NCBI GenBank assembly: GCA_022360815.1
Contig: JAKSCC010000257.1
Span: 1 to 42,155, forward strand
Length of the DNA stretch: 42,155 nt
Reading direction: 5' to 3'
Origin: Desulfobacterales bacterium
GTDB lineage: Bacteria; Desulfobacterota; Desulfobacteria; Desulfobacterales; Desulfolunaceae
Shown: in pieces, positions 1 to 8,519 of the stretch
Layout of the letters: each line of letters begins with the position of its first letter
Position numbering within the stretch: position 1 is the first letter of the stretch
Made by a program: the position numbers and the translations under genes
Notes under the pieces: model-generated
What the model was told of the DNA's origin: nothing
The model's input: the letters and a program-made list of their open reading frames with translations, nothing else
Database searches by the model: none

Positions 1-360
1 CCACCCGCGCAGAGGCTGGCCGATATCGATGGCCAGAATCAGCATGGCGGAACAGTAGCAGCAAAAACCGATGACCACCGCATAGTTGATGATATTTTTA
101 AGTTCCGATTTGCCCACCACATAGCGGAGAAAACCGGTAAAAAACGCGCCACCGCCGATGGCGATAACGGCAAGGTCCGCCCAGATCCACAGGGCGAATC
201 CGAACGAGTCGTTCATGTTGGTCTGGTTGAGGCCCTTGGCCCAGCAGAGGTAGGCTGCATAAAGTCCCCAGATCACCAGAGCTGCCGGAATCGCCAGCCC
301 AAGAGAGAACTTTTTAAGAGAGCAACGCTCAACACCTTCGGGTATCAAAGCAGAGTCCAT
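1..360 (-). CDS. qrcD: Qrc complex NrfD-like membrane subunit QrcD (partial)
   Basis: Only the first 120 codons lie in the window; the gene runs off the left edge. The translation has hydrophobic segments at about residues 20-42, 52-75 and 90-112, in the arrangement of NrfD/PsrC-type quinone-interacting membrane subunits. ATG at 360 is preceded by GAGGGG at suitable spacing. It is the fourth gene of a minus-strand set in the order cytochrome c, molybdopterin-oxidoreductase-like, ferredoxin-like, NrfD-like, which is the qrcABCD order known from Desulfovibrio. By family knowledge QrcD anchors the complex in the cytoplasmic membrane and carries the menaquinone site. The name rests mainly on gene order; a generic NrfD protein is the alternative. 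Confidence 0.85.
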   Translation of the reverse strand, partial: MDSALIPEGVERCSLKKFSLGLAIPAALVIWGLYAAYLCWAKGLNQTNMNDSFGFALWIWADLAVIAIGGGAFFTGFLRYVVGKSELKNIINYAVVIGFCCYCSAMLILAIDIGQPLRGW

Positions 361-376
361 GGTATTCTTACCCCTC

Positions 377-450
377 GTTGCCTAAAAAAGTTATTTTAAA
401 GGCAACCATTTATGAGTTGATGAAACGCCACGTAAAACAAAATGTGGCGT
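377..450 (-). other. Two tandem hairpins between qrcC and qrcD
   Basis: Two perfect 7-bp inverted repeats sit in the 108-nt gap: GTTGCCT (377-383) with AGGCAAC (400-406), and ACGCCAC (425-431) with GTGGCGT (444-450). Neither is followed by a strong T run on the minus strand, so they look more like intercistronic processing or stability elements than full terminators. Their role is inferred. Confidence 0.5.
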
Positions 451-468
451 CAAAGTCTCAGAAGGCAA

Positions 469-1290
469 TCAGTGCCCGCCTTTGGCTTTCTTTGCATAGG
501 CCCCAGGTCTTCCAGTGGGCTCTTCTTCGCTCAGATAGTTGTCTCCAGCCCGTCGAACCCACTCTCTTTCAGAAAGATAGTAAACCTTGGGATTGGTGTG
601 GAGACGCTCCAGAAGACGGAAGGCACGCTTGTCGTTTTTCAGGGTGTAGACCGCATGATCCGGGTTGTTCAAATCCCCAAAAGTGATGGCACCCGACGGG
701 CACGCCTGGGTGCACGCGGTCTGGTACTCCATCTCCTCCACTTCGCGCTCCTCCAGATAGGCCTTGTCCCTGGCCTTTTGGTAGCGGTGAAAGCAGAAAC
801 TGCACTTTTCCACCACACCACGCATCCTTGGAGAAACATCCGGAGAAAGGGACTCTTTCACATCCGCAGGCCAAACCGGATCCCACCAGTTAAAATAGCG
901 AGCGTGATACGGGCATGCGGCCATGCAGTATCGGCAACCAAAGCAGCGGGTGTAAATCTGGCTGACGATACCGGTGCTGTGATCGTAATCTGTGGCGGTT
1001 GCCGGGCAAACCGACACACAAGGGGAGTGACCGTGATCGCCTTCTCCGCCGCAATGCTGACAGGGACGGGGAAAGTAGCAGATCTCGGTGTCGGGAAAAT
1101 CTTTGCCGTTGGTGATGCGATAGACACGAATCCAGGTGGTGCTTAAAAGCTTGTCGCTCTCATCCTTGCGAACAGGCACGTTGTTTTCGGCCGAGCAAGC
1201 CACCATGCAGGATCCGCATCCGGTGCACTTGTCGAGGTCGATGACCATGCCAAATTTTTTGGGCCTCGTCTCTTGTGATTCTGTATTCAT
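469..1290 (-). CDS. qrcC: Qrc complex periplasmic iron-sulfur subunit QrcC
   Basis: A 273-residue ferredoxin-like electron-transfer subunit. Four cysteine groups are visible: C22-C25-C28-C32 at the N-terminus, a CQHC group followed by CVSVC, a CFGC-YC-AAC group, and a CSFC group paired with a later CTQAC. This is the DmsB/PsrB pattern for four cubane-type clusters. No signal peptide is visible, so it is expected to be exported together with the Tat-signal-bearing QrcB, as is usual for such partners. It starts 57 nt after the qrcB stop. In the Qrc model it relays electrons between the multihaem QrcA and the quinone site in QrcD. A different PsrB-like complex is possible, but the neighbours favour Qrc. 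Confidence 0.88.
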   Translation of the reverse strand: MNTESQETRPKKFGMVIDLDKCTGCGSCMVACSAENNVPVRKDESDKLLSTTWIRVYRITNGKDFPDTEICYFPRPCQHCGGEGDHGHSPCVSVCPATATDYDHSTGIVSQIYTRCFGCRYCMAACPYHARYFNWWDPVWPADVKESLSPDVSPRMRGVVEKCSFCFHRYQKARDKAYLEEREVEEMEYQTACTQACPSGAITFGDLNNPDHAVYTLKNDKRAFRLLERLHTNPKVYYLSEREWVRRAGDNYLSEEEPTGRPGAYAKKAKGGH

Positions 1291-1347
1291 AAAACACCTC
1301 GTGTGAGATGGGTTTTTTATCTAAAAATGTAAGGTCCGAGCCGGGCC

Positions 1348-3450
1348 CTACCCCTTGGCCAGAGCTGCTCGGGAGCCCCAAGTGCAGTTCAGGCCGCTTT
1401 CAGGGTCCACCATGGAGCCGGACAACGCCTTGTAGCTGGCGCCTTTGCCTCCGATAAAATCATCAAAGGCGCTGTGCCCCAAACCATCTGCCATGGCCAC
1501 CACCCCAGGCATCAGCCCGTCAAAGAGGCTCACCTTCACCGTGGCTTTGCCCGAAGGTGTGGAGAGTGTTGCCTTTTCACCGTCTTTAAGGCCCAGCTTT
1601 TTGGCTGTCTCCGGATGAAGTTCCACATGGGAAAACCCTTCAGAAAGCAAGTGGTCCGGAATGGTCTTCATGGTAAAGGGTGCATCGGCTACTGGGCCAC
1701 TTGAAATGCGAAGGGACGAAATGGGTACCAACGTCAAAGGATAAGTGGACTCAGCCCCCTCAGGTGCTGTATAAAGAGGCCCTTTGGGAATCACAAAGGT
1801 AAATTTTTCGCGGCTTCCCACAAGACGTTCCAACCCTCTTTTCCAGGTGATATCGCCCTGCCAGATGCCGGTTTCAGAAAGAGACTCCCACATCTCACCG
1901 CAGCTCTCTTCCACATACCCTTCAAAATCATCCCAGCCAAAGGCCTCTTCTCCTCCGTCAAAAGATTTGCCCACATTGATCAGCACATCGCCGGTATGGC
2001 GCGTGCTGTAGAGGGGCTCATACAAACAGGGAGTCGCAAGGGTGACCGTGGGCTTTTCAAAGCCTGCTTTCACCGGCACATCCTGAAGCTTTTCAAGGTG
2101 GGTGTGATCGGGCAGAATCAGATCGGCCATGGCGGCCGTTTCATCCATATAAGGAGAAAAGCTCACAATGGTCTCAATGCTCGCAAGCGATGCTTTCGCT
2201 TTTTCAGATGAAACCAGGGTGTAAAAGGGGTTGGTGCCCCAATCCATCAGAAGAGAGACCCTACCCGAAAAGAGCCCTTTGAGCTTTTCACCCATTCCTT
2301 TTGCTGATGCAGAGGCCGAAGCATAAGGGGCCGCAGCCACTTTCACCAAACCACCATCACGCTGGATGGATCCTTTAAGGGCATTCAGTGCAAAAATAGC
2401 CAGGGTTTCGGCCAGAGAAGTTGGGGTTTCGCCTTTGCCGCGCCCACAGATGGCCACAGGACGTTTGGCACCAGCAAAAGCCACGGCCACCTTCTTGGTC
2501 ATGGCCGGCTTGATACCGGTTATCTTCTCGGTTTTGGCCGGATCGAAGTTTCGAAGCAGCCAGGATTGAAACCCTTTAAAACCACGAGTGGATGTGCCCA
2601 CAAAGATGTGATCGTAGAGCTTCTCCTTCACCATGGAGGCCGCAACGGAAAGGGCAAAGATGCCTTCTGTGCCCGGCTTTGCAGGCACCCACATGTCGGC
2701 CATGGTGGCTGTGGTGGAGAGCCTGGGCTCCACGTGAATCATCTTTTTGGCTCCGGCCACCTTGACCATGCGAACCGGAGAGCCCCAGCCTTCAGCCACG
2801 GCACTGCCAAAGCTCAAGATGAGATCGCTGTTTTCAAAATCAAACCCCACCCCTTCGCCAGGAGCAAGGCCCATGGTCATCTCCATGGCCTGCTCAAAAA
2901 CCACATTTTGCGAAGGAAGGGTTAAAAAGTTATCGGAGCCGATCAGATCCAGCATGCGCTGAAAAAGAGTTGCCACGCTCCCTGAAGCCCAGGGAGAAAG
3001 CGCTGCCACACCCCTGGCATCTTTCACATTGGTCAGTTTTTCGGCCAAAAGGCTTTCGGCCTCATCCCAGTCGATCTCCTTCCACTTGCCTTCGCCTCGC
3101 TTGCCCACACGAACCATGGGACTTTTGATACGCGAGGGGCCGTAGAGAAGCTGAGGAGCCGAAATGCCCACACCGCAGGCATCGCCTGTGTTCACGGGGC
3201 TCTCTTCCGAGCCTTCAATTTTGACCACTCGATTGCCCACGGTACGAACCGACAGGCTGCAACCACCGGGGCACAGGGTACATGCGCCGCTTAGATAAAT
3301 GCTTTCACCGGTCTTGGGAACCGGTGTCCAAGACCAGTTTTGAGTCCAGATGGACACATCGTCCGTCAGCTTCCAAGGAAGAGGAGAGAGCAGTGTACCT
3401 GCTGTGGCTCCCATTCCCAGAGCGAGAAAGTGTCTCCTGTTGATCTTCAT
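1348..3450 (-). CDS. qrcB: Qrc complex molybdopterin-oxidoreductase-like subunit QrcB
   Basis: A 700-residue member of the molybdopterin oxidoreductase superfamily. The N-terminus has a Tat motif (NRRHFLA, residues 4-10) followed by a hydrophobic stretch, so it should be exported folded. Cysteines C57, C60, C64 and C92 form the family's CX2CX3C...C iron-sulfur motif. The remainder aligns by eye with the large subunit of this superfamily and ends in a C-terminal beta-barrel-like part. In Desulfovibrio, QrcB is known as a family member for which no molybdenum or tungsten was found; whether that holds here cannot be read from sequence. A Shine-Dalgarno-like AGGGTGA precedes the ATG. It follows qrcA by 65 nt. 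Confidence 0.88.
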   Translation of the reverse strand: MKINRRHFLALGMGATAGTLLSPLPWKLTDDVSIWTQNWSWTPVPKTGESIYLSGACTLCPGGCSLSVRTVGNRVVKIEGSEESPVNTGDACGVGISAPQLLYGPSRIKSPMVRVGKRGEGKWKEIDWDEAESLLAEKLTNVKDARGVAALSPWASGSVATLFQRMLDLIGSDNFLTLPSQNVVFEQAMEMTMGLAPGEGVGFDFENSDLILSFGSAVAEGWGSPVRMVKVAGAKKMIHVEPRLSTTATMADMWVPAKPGTEGIFALSVAASMVKEKLYDHIFVGTSTRGFKGFQSWLLRNFDPAKTEKITGIKPAMTKKVAVAFAGAKRPVAICGRGKGETPTSLAETLAIFALNALKGSIQRDGGLVKVAAAPYASASASAKGMGEKLKGLFSGRVSLLMDWGTNPFYTLVSSEKAKASLASIETIVSFSPYMDETAAMADLILPDHTHLEKLQDVPVKAGFEKPTVTLATPCLYEPLYSTRHTGDVLINVGKSFDGGEEAFGWDDFEGYVEESCGEMWESLSETGIWQGDITWKRGLERLVGSREKFTFVIPKGPLYTAPEGAESTYPLTLVPISSLRISSGPVADAPFTMKTIPDHLLSEGFSHVELHPETAKKLGLKDGEKATLSTPSGKATVKVSLFDGLMPGVVAMADGLGHSAFDDFIGGKGASYKALSGSMVDPESGLNCTWGSRAALAKG

Positions 3451-3515
3451 ATGTGAGTCACCCTAATCGTATGGATTCATCGTTGATGTTAAGATGCGTC
3501 AGACCGCAGGCGTTC

Positions 3516-4157
3516 TTACTTATGGCACTGAAAGCAGGGGCCTTTGCTGCCCATCTCTCTTTTGTGACACTCGCCGCAATCATCCATCTTCATGCGATCC
3601 CAGCTGTTCTTTTTGAAGCCGCCGATACTCTTGCCCCAGATATCCCGGCTGTAGCCGGTGATTCGGTTCTCTTCATAGGGCTTCAGGCTCTCGGACTCAC
3701 CGATATCACCGTGGCACTCGGCACACTCCATCCCGGCACCTTTCACATGGGCCGCATGGGAAAAGAAGACACAATCGGGCTGCTCTGAGTATATCTTCCA
3801 GGGGACTTCCTTCTCCTGCTCCACATACTCTTCAACGAAAATTCGTTCTGCTTCACTCTCTCCCTGTGCCTCTTCATGGCACTCAATGCACTGCTCAAGG
3901 GTCGGAACCCCGGCATAACTTCCATCCTCACGGAAAAAGTGACAGCTCTCACAGTCTCCCACGGCATCGGCATGGGTCACATGACTGAATTGGAAAGGCT
4001 GCTCACTTTTCGAGTAGAGAAGCTTGGGAAAGACAATCCACCCGAAGGCAAGGCTTGCCGCCAGGCCCGCGATAAAAAAGAGGGCCACCCATCCCGAGTC
4101 TCCCCCTCCTTTTGGATTCTGCTCACGACCAGTCTGTTTTTCATCAGGTAGGCTCAT
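3516..4157 (-). CDS. qrcA: Qrc complex membrane-anchored multihaem cytochrome c QrcA
   Basis: A 213-residue cytochrome c with one N-terminal membrane anchor (about residues 22-47) and a periplasmic part. Five CXXCH haem motifs are visible at residues 69-73, 90-94, 145-149, 194-198 and 208-212. A further lone cysteine, C129, sits in a DCVFFSHAAH context with several histidines. The Desulfovibrio QrcA is described as hexahaem, so this protein may have one fewer, or an atypical sixth site. Start chosen at 4157 because GGAG lies 6 nt upstream; an in-frame start 15 codons earlier has no better site. It is first in the operon and is the expected entry point for electrons from periplasmic type I cytochrome c3. 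Confidence 0.88.
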   Translation of the reverse strand: MSLPDEKQTGREQNPKGGGDSGWVALFFIAGLAASLAFGWIVFPKLLYSKSEQPFQFSHVTHADAVGDCESCHFFREDGSYAGVPTLEQCIECHEEAQGESEAERIFVEEYVEQEKEVPWKIYSEQPDCVFFSHAAHVKGAGMECAECHGDIGESESLKPYEENRITGYSRDIWGKSIGGFKKNSWDRMKMDDCGECHKREMGSKGPCFQCHK

Positions 4158-4844
4158 GAATACTCCACGCATTTGATGTTTAAACACCGACCGCTCCGAC
4201 AAATCATGTCGATGTGGCCATCCCGCCCTCTTTTCACCTTTTTGTCAAAGGCACCAAAAGGTGCAGGCATACAAAAAGCCCCTGGCCCCCAACCATTCGG
4301 GTGCTAACGGCTCTCTGCTCTATTACCCATCGGCGTTGTCTCCCTCATCCACCGATGAAATTATTTCCGGCCTTTTCATACGTCGTAACGCACACTTTTT
4401 CAAGGGTTTCCCCCTGTTAGACTGCCCCCAAAGCACAGGCAAACACCACCATTAACACGCTGGAAGAACAGACAAAAAGAAACATTGACAAACACCTTGA
4501 GGCAAGAGGGTTTTGATCCTGGCACCCGACTTTTTCCGCACACTCACACCAATTCTAAGCGTTTGGTCCCCATATGTTCAAAATTGCTGCCGGGCATCCA
4601 AAAGGGAAAACCAATCATCAGACCTCTTTTTTGCTCTGGCTCAAGCCCCCAAATACACGTTACGCATTTGCTCACAAATAAATTACAAACAATAAACAAA
4701 ACAAATTGTTAAATCGCAAGCAACGCAAACATAACACACGCTTTATGCTAACAGTGTTTCTATATAGTAACGCCGCGAGATCTGTCAATGGAAAGATCCC
4801 AACCTCCTGGCCATTCTTCGCTTGAAAACAGACAGCACCACAAT
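4158..4844. other. Long intergenic region / putative qrc leader
   Basis: About 690 nt without a credible gene; short open frames lack ribosome sites and coding character. It is A/C-rich on the plus strand. A small hairpin GCACC-AAAA-GGTGC lies near 4250-4265. If the promoter at 4761-4788 drives qrc, most of this region would be an unusually long 5' leader. I recognise no riboswitch class. Confidence 0.5.
4761..4788 (-). promoter_or_regulatory. Candidate sigma-70 promoter for qrcABCD
   Basis: On the minus strand TTGACA (4788-4783) is followed after 16 nt by TATATA (4766-4761). The -35 box is perfect and the -10 box differs at two bases. It points toward qrcA, whose start is about 600 nt downstream, which implies a long leader unless a nearer promoter exists. 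Confidence 0.55.
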
Positions 4845-4880
4845 AAAAAACGCCCCCCAGGAAAGCCCAGGCGGCGTTTT
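4845..4880 (-). terminator. Rho-independent terminator after the small coiled-coil gene
   Basis: AAAACGCC (4847-4854) pairs with GGCGTTTT (4873-4880). On the minus strand the stem is followed by a T run, 30 nt past the stop of the gene ending at 4910. Confidence 0.75.
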
Positions 4881-4909
4881 AAACACGTTTCACGTAAAAA
4901 TTTCGACTC

Positions 4910-5224
4910 TTAGCCTCCGAAATTCCCTCCTCCGACAGCCTTATCGCACTCTTCTGGGGTCAGGGCAAAGCAGGTGAGTTCCCCACCCGGCTCCATAATG
5001 TTATCGGCATTTTCCGGCTCCCACACCAGGGGACACATCTCCTTGAGCTGATCAATACGCTCGTCCATTTCGGCTTCCAGCATGCGAAAGTCTTCCACAA
5101 ACCCCTGCACCTGTTGCTTGTCTGCAGAAGACGCATTTGCAATGCGCTCGTTCTCCCTGTGGATGGCATCCCGCCATCTCATTAGCTCATTGCTCAGATT
5201 GTAGCAGTAATCTTTGGTATCCAT
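4910..5224 (-). CDS. Small conserved-looking protein, coiled coil, unknown function
   Basis: A 104-residue soluble protein that I do not recognise. Start placed at 5224 because the minus strand reads AAAGGAGAG six nt before the ATG; a longer open frame to 5479 lacks a ribosome site. Residues about 5-65 are charged and helical with heptad-like spacing (for example LMRWRDAIHRENERI and MLEAEMDERIDQLKEM), which suggests a coiled coil or helical hairpin. Three cysteines are scattered and do not form a metal motif. The C-terminus ends in a glycine-rich tail. It is monocistronic with its own terminator. Its ribosome site and terminator support a real gene; function is unknown. Confidence 0.7.
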   Translation of the reverse strand: MDTKDYCYNLSNELMRWRDAIHRENERIANASSADKQQVQGFVEDFRMLEAEMDERIDQLKEMCPLVWEPENADNIMEPGGELTCFALTPEECDKAVGGGNFGG

Positions 5225-5515
5225 GCGCTCTCCTTTGGGCAGGTTTCCCTGATAGGCAGACGATAAATCTGTCCCTTTTTTCACCAGCCCCCTCGTCATG
5301 TTTAAGAGTGGATCACTTAAATAAGGCTCGCCCCACATGGAGAGATGATCTCTTATTGTTAAAGACGGCCCTGTATACGAAGATTGGGGCGTTCCGGACA
5401 CGAGAGAGGCACGACAAAGCATAACGTGGTGTTTTTCAAGAGCCGTTGCATGGAAGGCGAACCGATTTGATCCGGGCACACCGTTTCTCTATCTTTGACC
5501 AAAGCCCCTAAGAAG

Positions 5516-5962
5516 TCAATAAGATGCCACACGCCCCGCCACATAAATCAAAAAGGCATACCGAACAAATTTTCCCAAAGACACCAACAGGGTGAACCGC
5601 CAAAATGGGATACCAAAAACTCCACTCACAAGACACAACGGATCTCCGAGCACCGGCATCCAGGCCAAAAGCAGAGACCACGCTCCCCATCGTTCATACA
5701 GAAGAGAGGCCCTCTCCCGAGAACGGGCATCCATCCGAAGAACCCGCTCCATCAGAAAAGGACCACCCCAAACACCGATCGTCCACGTGGTCAAAGCACC
5801 CAACACATTACCCGTGGTGGCAATGAACAACAAAAAAGTGGGATTCAGCCCCTTGACCAGCAGGGCCACCAAAAGCCACTCTGACCCCAAGGGGACCACT
5901 GTCGCCGCCAGAAAACTCAAGACAAACAGCGCAGGATAGCCATACGCCACAAGCCATTCCAT
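5516..5962 (-). CDS. DedA/YqaA-family membrane protein
   Basis: A 148-residue integral membrane protein with four or five hydrophobic helices. The N-terminal part has the family-like order PLGSEWLL, then a glycine-containing G-N-x-x-G-A motif (GNVLGAL) and a later block LLAWMPVLGDPLCLVSG, typical of the short YqaA branch of the DedA (SNARE-associated) superfamily. Start chosen at 5962 because AAGGAG lies about 9 nt upstream; an in-frame ATG at 5986 has no such site and overlaps the upstream terminator. DedA proteins are linked to membrane homeostasis and lipid-carrier scrambling, but the YqaA branch has no firm assignment. Confidence 0.82.
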   Translation of the reverse strand: MEWLVAYGYPALFVLSFLAATVVPLGSEWLLVALLVKGLNPTFLLFIATTGNVLGALTTWTIGVWGGPFLMERVLRMDARSRERASLLYERWGAWSLLLAWMPVLGDPLCLVSGVFGIPFWRFTLLVSLGKFVRYAFLIYVAGRVASY

Positions 5963-5986
5963 AATAAAAAGACTCCTTGCGAGCAT

Positions 5987-6012
5987 AAAAATACCCGCAA
6001 AAGCGGGTATTT
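5987..6012 (-). terminator. Terminator after acyl-CoA dehydrogenase
   Basis: AAATACCCGC (5989-5998) and GCGGGTATTT (6003-6012) form a perfect 10-bp stem with an AAAA loop. On the minus strand it is followed by a T-rich stretch. It separates the acyl-CoA dehydrogenase from the DedA gene. Confidence 0.85.
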
Positions 6013-6068
6013 ATCAACACCACCAGACGAAAGACTCATATCTCAAGTCTTATGCCCACGTAAAGCCC

Positions 6069-7388
6069 TTATTCTCCGCGAGTAAATGCCGTCTCAGGAA
6101 AGTGGCACACCGGACAGCTTTCCGGTGCCTCCTCTCCGTAGTGCAGGTGCCCGCACATGCGGCATCGCCAAGAGGTTTCCTTCTCCATGCTCGGATCTTT
6201 TCGGCGATGCACATGCAGCTCTTCCAAAGGCGGCATCACCGGCTTATACTCTGAGAGAAGCCAGCCCGAGACAATAAGACGCTGAATCTCGCTGGTCCCC
6301 TCGTAGATCCTTAGCAGCCGCACATCCCGAAGAAGCTTCTCCACAGGAAAAAGCTTGGTATACCCATATCCGCCCATAACCTGCATCGCTTCGTCCACCA
6401 CCTCCCAAGCCGCCTCACTCGCATAAAACTTGGCAACAGAAGCCGAGATGGTCGGGTCCTTCCCCTGATCTGCCCGCCAAGCCGCCTTCCAGGTAAGAAG
6501 CCGTGAGGTTTCCACCTTTTGATACATCTCTGCCAGCTTGAATTGGATCGCCTCAAACCCCGACAACGGAGAGCCAAAGGCCCGCCTCTTCTTAGCGTAC
6601 TCCAGAGCAAACTCCATGGCAGAACGGGCCGCTCCCACAGCAAAAGCACCTATAATAGGTCGGGTTCGAGCAAAAGTCCCCATGGCCAGAGCAAAACCGT
6701 CACCCGGTTCTGCCAGCACATGGGTCTTGGGAACCTTCACTCGGTCGAAGCGAACCCCAACCGTGTTGGAACAACGCTGCCCCATCTTTGGAATGGGCTC
6801 TCCCACGGTGATTCCTTTGCAACGCATGTCCACCAAAAAAGCGCCGATCCCGCTGTGCTTGGCCTTGGGGTCTTCCGTGGCAAAAACAGACATGTAATCG
6901 CACACCCCACCGTTGGTCACCCAATACTTGGTGCCGGTAAGCTCCCAGTGGTCCCCTCGCTCTGCGGCCAAACAGCGAAGGCCGGCCACGTCGGAGCCCA
7001 TGGTTGGCTCAGAGGTGGCAAAGGCAAAACGAATACCCGAAACCAAAGCTTCAGAAAACATCCTTTTTTTAAGCTCTTCGTTGCGACACAGAATCAGCGG
7101 CTCCATCCCAAGCGAGCTGTCAAAAATACTGGTGGCAAGGCCCGGGCAAGCGGCGGCCATCTCTTCGGTCACCACGGCGGCTTCCACCAAACCAAACCCA
7201 AGCCCACCGTACTCCCTCGGAATATCCGCATTGATAAAACCAGCGTCCATCGCCTTTTCAAGAACAGCAAGGGGGATTTCGTCTATCTCGTCATAGTACC
7301 AAGCCACGGGCAACACCTCTTCCCTTGCAAAGCGCCGGGCCCTGTCACGTAACGCCTTCTGTTCTGGGGAAAGCTGAAAGTCGAGCAT
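6069..7388 (-). CDS. Acyl-CoA dehydrogenase with C-terminal rubredoxin-like domain
   Basis: A 439-residue flavoprotein of the acyl-CoA dehydrogenase family: N-terminal helical domain, central beta domain (FATSEPTMGSDVAGL region with the WVTNGG block) and C-terminal helical domain. The expected catalytic base is E363 in IYEGTSEIQRL. After the usual family end it continues with a linker and a short rubredoxin/rubrerythrin-like knuckle, with cysteines C409, C412, C425 and C428 in two CXXC pairs. This tail probably binds one iron and may pass electrons to or from the flavin, replacing or assisting an electron-transfer flavoprotein; that is inference. AGGAGAGG precedes the ATG. It is monocistronic with its own terminator. 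Substrate chain length is not evident. Confidence 0.9.
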   Translation of the reverse strand: MLDFQLSPEQKALRDRARRFAREEVLPVAWYYDEIDEIPLAVLEKAMDAGFINADIPREYGGLGFGLVEAAVVTEEMAAACPGLATSIFDSSLGMEPLILCRNEELKKRMFSEALVSGIRFAFATSEPTMGSDVAGLRCLAAERGDHWELTGTKYWVTNGGVCDYMSVFATEDPKAKHSGIGAFLVDMRCKGITVGEPIPKMGQRCSNTVGVRFDRVKVPKTHVLAEPGDGFALAMGTFARTRPIIGAFAVGAARSAMEFALEYAKKRRAFGSPLSGFEAIQFKLAEMYQKVETSRLLTWKAAWRADQGKDPTISASVAKFYASEAAWEVVDEAMQVMGGYGYTKLFPVEKLLRDVRLLRIYEGTSEIQRLIVSGWLLSEYKPVMPPLEELHVHRRKDPSMEKETSWRCRMCGHLHYGEEAPESCPVCHFPETAFTRGE

Positions 7389-7701
7389 GCGTCCTCTCCT
7401 ATCATGTTTTTTCTCGTGAATTCATGAAGATCGCCAACACGCCATGTCCGCACTCTAACGATGTATCTCCTGCACCGGCTCACCTTTTTAGGATACCAGA
7501 TCCCAAGAAAAGAGAGCCCCAGCGAGAAGGCATGCAGACAAAAGGAGACGAAAATGGAAGATCACCGGCTAAGGCAGAAGGAAGCTTTAAAGAATTACCA
7601 GCAAGAGTCGCAGGGAGATGCCGGTGGAAACGTGGCGTTTAGTATACCACAGTGGTTAAAGGGGGGGCAAAGAGTGAAACGGTACAAGTGCGCAGGGAAC
7701 C
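7389..7701. other. Intergenic region upstream of acyl-CoA dehydrogenase
   Basis: About 310 nt with no supported gene. A weak minus-strand promoter candidate, TTGCCC (7670-7665), 18-nt spacer, TATACT (7646-7641), could serve the acyl-CoA dehydrogenase at a distance of some 250 nt. Nothing else is recognised. Confidence 0.35.
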
Positions 7702-8010
7702 TTATTTCCAGAACTCCCACCACCTCTTTTCAGCGTAGAAGGTGCGCTCCATATCAATACGGGAATCATCGTAGGTCACCTCCAGCTCCCAAAGGGTATG
7801 AAGGCTCACTTTTGGTGGGTTTTTACCTGGATTCAAGGTGATCGATTTCAGCTCTTTGTCATGCCAGATACGGGAGATGGCCTGACGTTCGGCCTGATCC
7901 GGGCTGTCGGCCTTGATGATCAGATTCTGGAAAAAACCCTGGCGTGAGATCTTTCCCCCAACATCCATCAAGTAGTTGCTGCCGTTCATCAGCAAACGGT
8001 ATTTTTTCAT
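7702..8010 (-). CDS. Hypothetical protein, 102 aa
   Basis: A small soluble protein of unknown function. It begins MKKYRLLMNGSNYLM, which suggests a beta hairpin, and ends in an aromatic tail (AEKRWWEFWK). The middle contains LIIKADSPDQAERQAISRIW and a predicted helix-strand mix. There are no cysteine or nucleotide-binding motifs. A GAGAG-type ribosome site lies just upstream of the ATG at 8010. The gap to the following 82-residue membrane protein gene contains that gene's terminator, so the two appear to be separate units. I judge it real from its compact composition and ribosome site, but I do not recognise a family. Confidence 0.65.
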   Translation of the reverse strand: MKKYRLLMNGSNYLMDVGGKISRQGFFQNLIIKADSPDQAERQAISRIWHDKELKSITLNPGKNPPKVSLHTLWELEVTYDDSRIDMERTFYAEKRWWEFWK

Positions 8011-8116
8011 GGTCTCTCATCTGTCATGGAAGAGGGTCAATAGGGTGCGACATCCTGAAAACGCGCGGCATCAAAAGAAAGGGAACATACCACAGGAGCC
8101 TCGCAAGAAAAAAGTG

Positions 8117-8148
8117 AAAAAAGAGGCGAAGCTTCTCAAAGAAGCCTC
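8117..8148 (-). terminator. Probable terminator after the 82-aa membrane protein
   Basis: GAGGC (8123-8127) pairs with GCCTC (8144-8148), with an inner GAAGC/GCTTC pairing. The minus strand then reads TTTTTT. The stem has alternative pairings, so confidence is moderate. Confidence 0.6.
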
Positions 8149-8184
8149 GGACACCTTAAAACCCCTTTATTTTCCAAAACAGAC

Positions 8185-8433
8185 CTATTGTCGCCTAAAA
8201 AAAGAGAACCACGCGCCCTTGATAAGATCACCGGACACTCGAAGGGGAAGGTAGAGAAGTGCCCCGAAGATGGGACCCATAAAAAAAGCAGCTGGCCAGA
8301 CAATCCAGGCCGGCCAGTCGGTAAACAGAAGGGGGATCAGAACCAGTACCACGCCAAGGGCCATCACCAGATAAAAGCCACGGCCCGACCGGGCCACTGC
8401 CGCTCGCATCTCACGCTCTTTTGCCGGTTCCAT
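8185..8433 (-). CDS. Small two-helix membrane protein, unknown
   Basis: An 82-residue protein with a charged N-terminus (MEPAKEREMRAAVARSGRG) followed by two hydrophobic segments at about residues 19-38 and 42-63 and a basic-aromatic end. A strong AGGAGG site lies 6 nt before the ATG at 8433. It has no recognised motif. It may be a small inner-membrane accessory protein, but nothing in the sequence ties it to the neighbouring cytochrome maturation genes, from which a terminator separates it. Confidence 0.7.
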   Translation of the reverse strand: MEPAKEREMRAAVARSGRGFYLVMALGVVLVLIPLLFTDWPAWIVWPAAFFMGPIFGALLYLPLRVSGDLIKGAWFSFFRRQ

Positions 8434-8519
8434 GCCATCCTCCTAAACCAAAGGTCTCACGTTACCATCTGTTTTCATCCTTGATGTTATAGTTGAAAAC
8501 CCTGTTTTCCGGCAACGCA

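Noticed and set aside
442-1146. Long plus-strand open frame opposite qrcC
   Set aside because: It is the antisense shadow of a conserved iron-sulfur protein and has no ribosome site or recognisable product.
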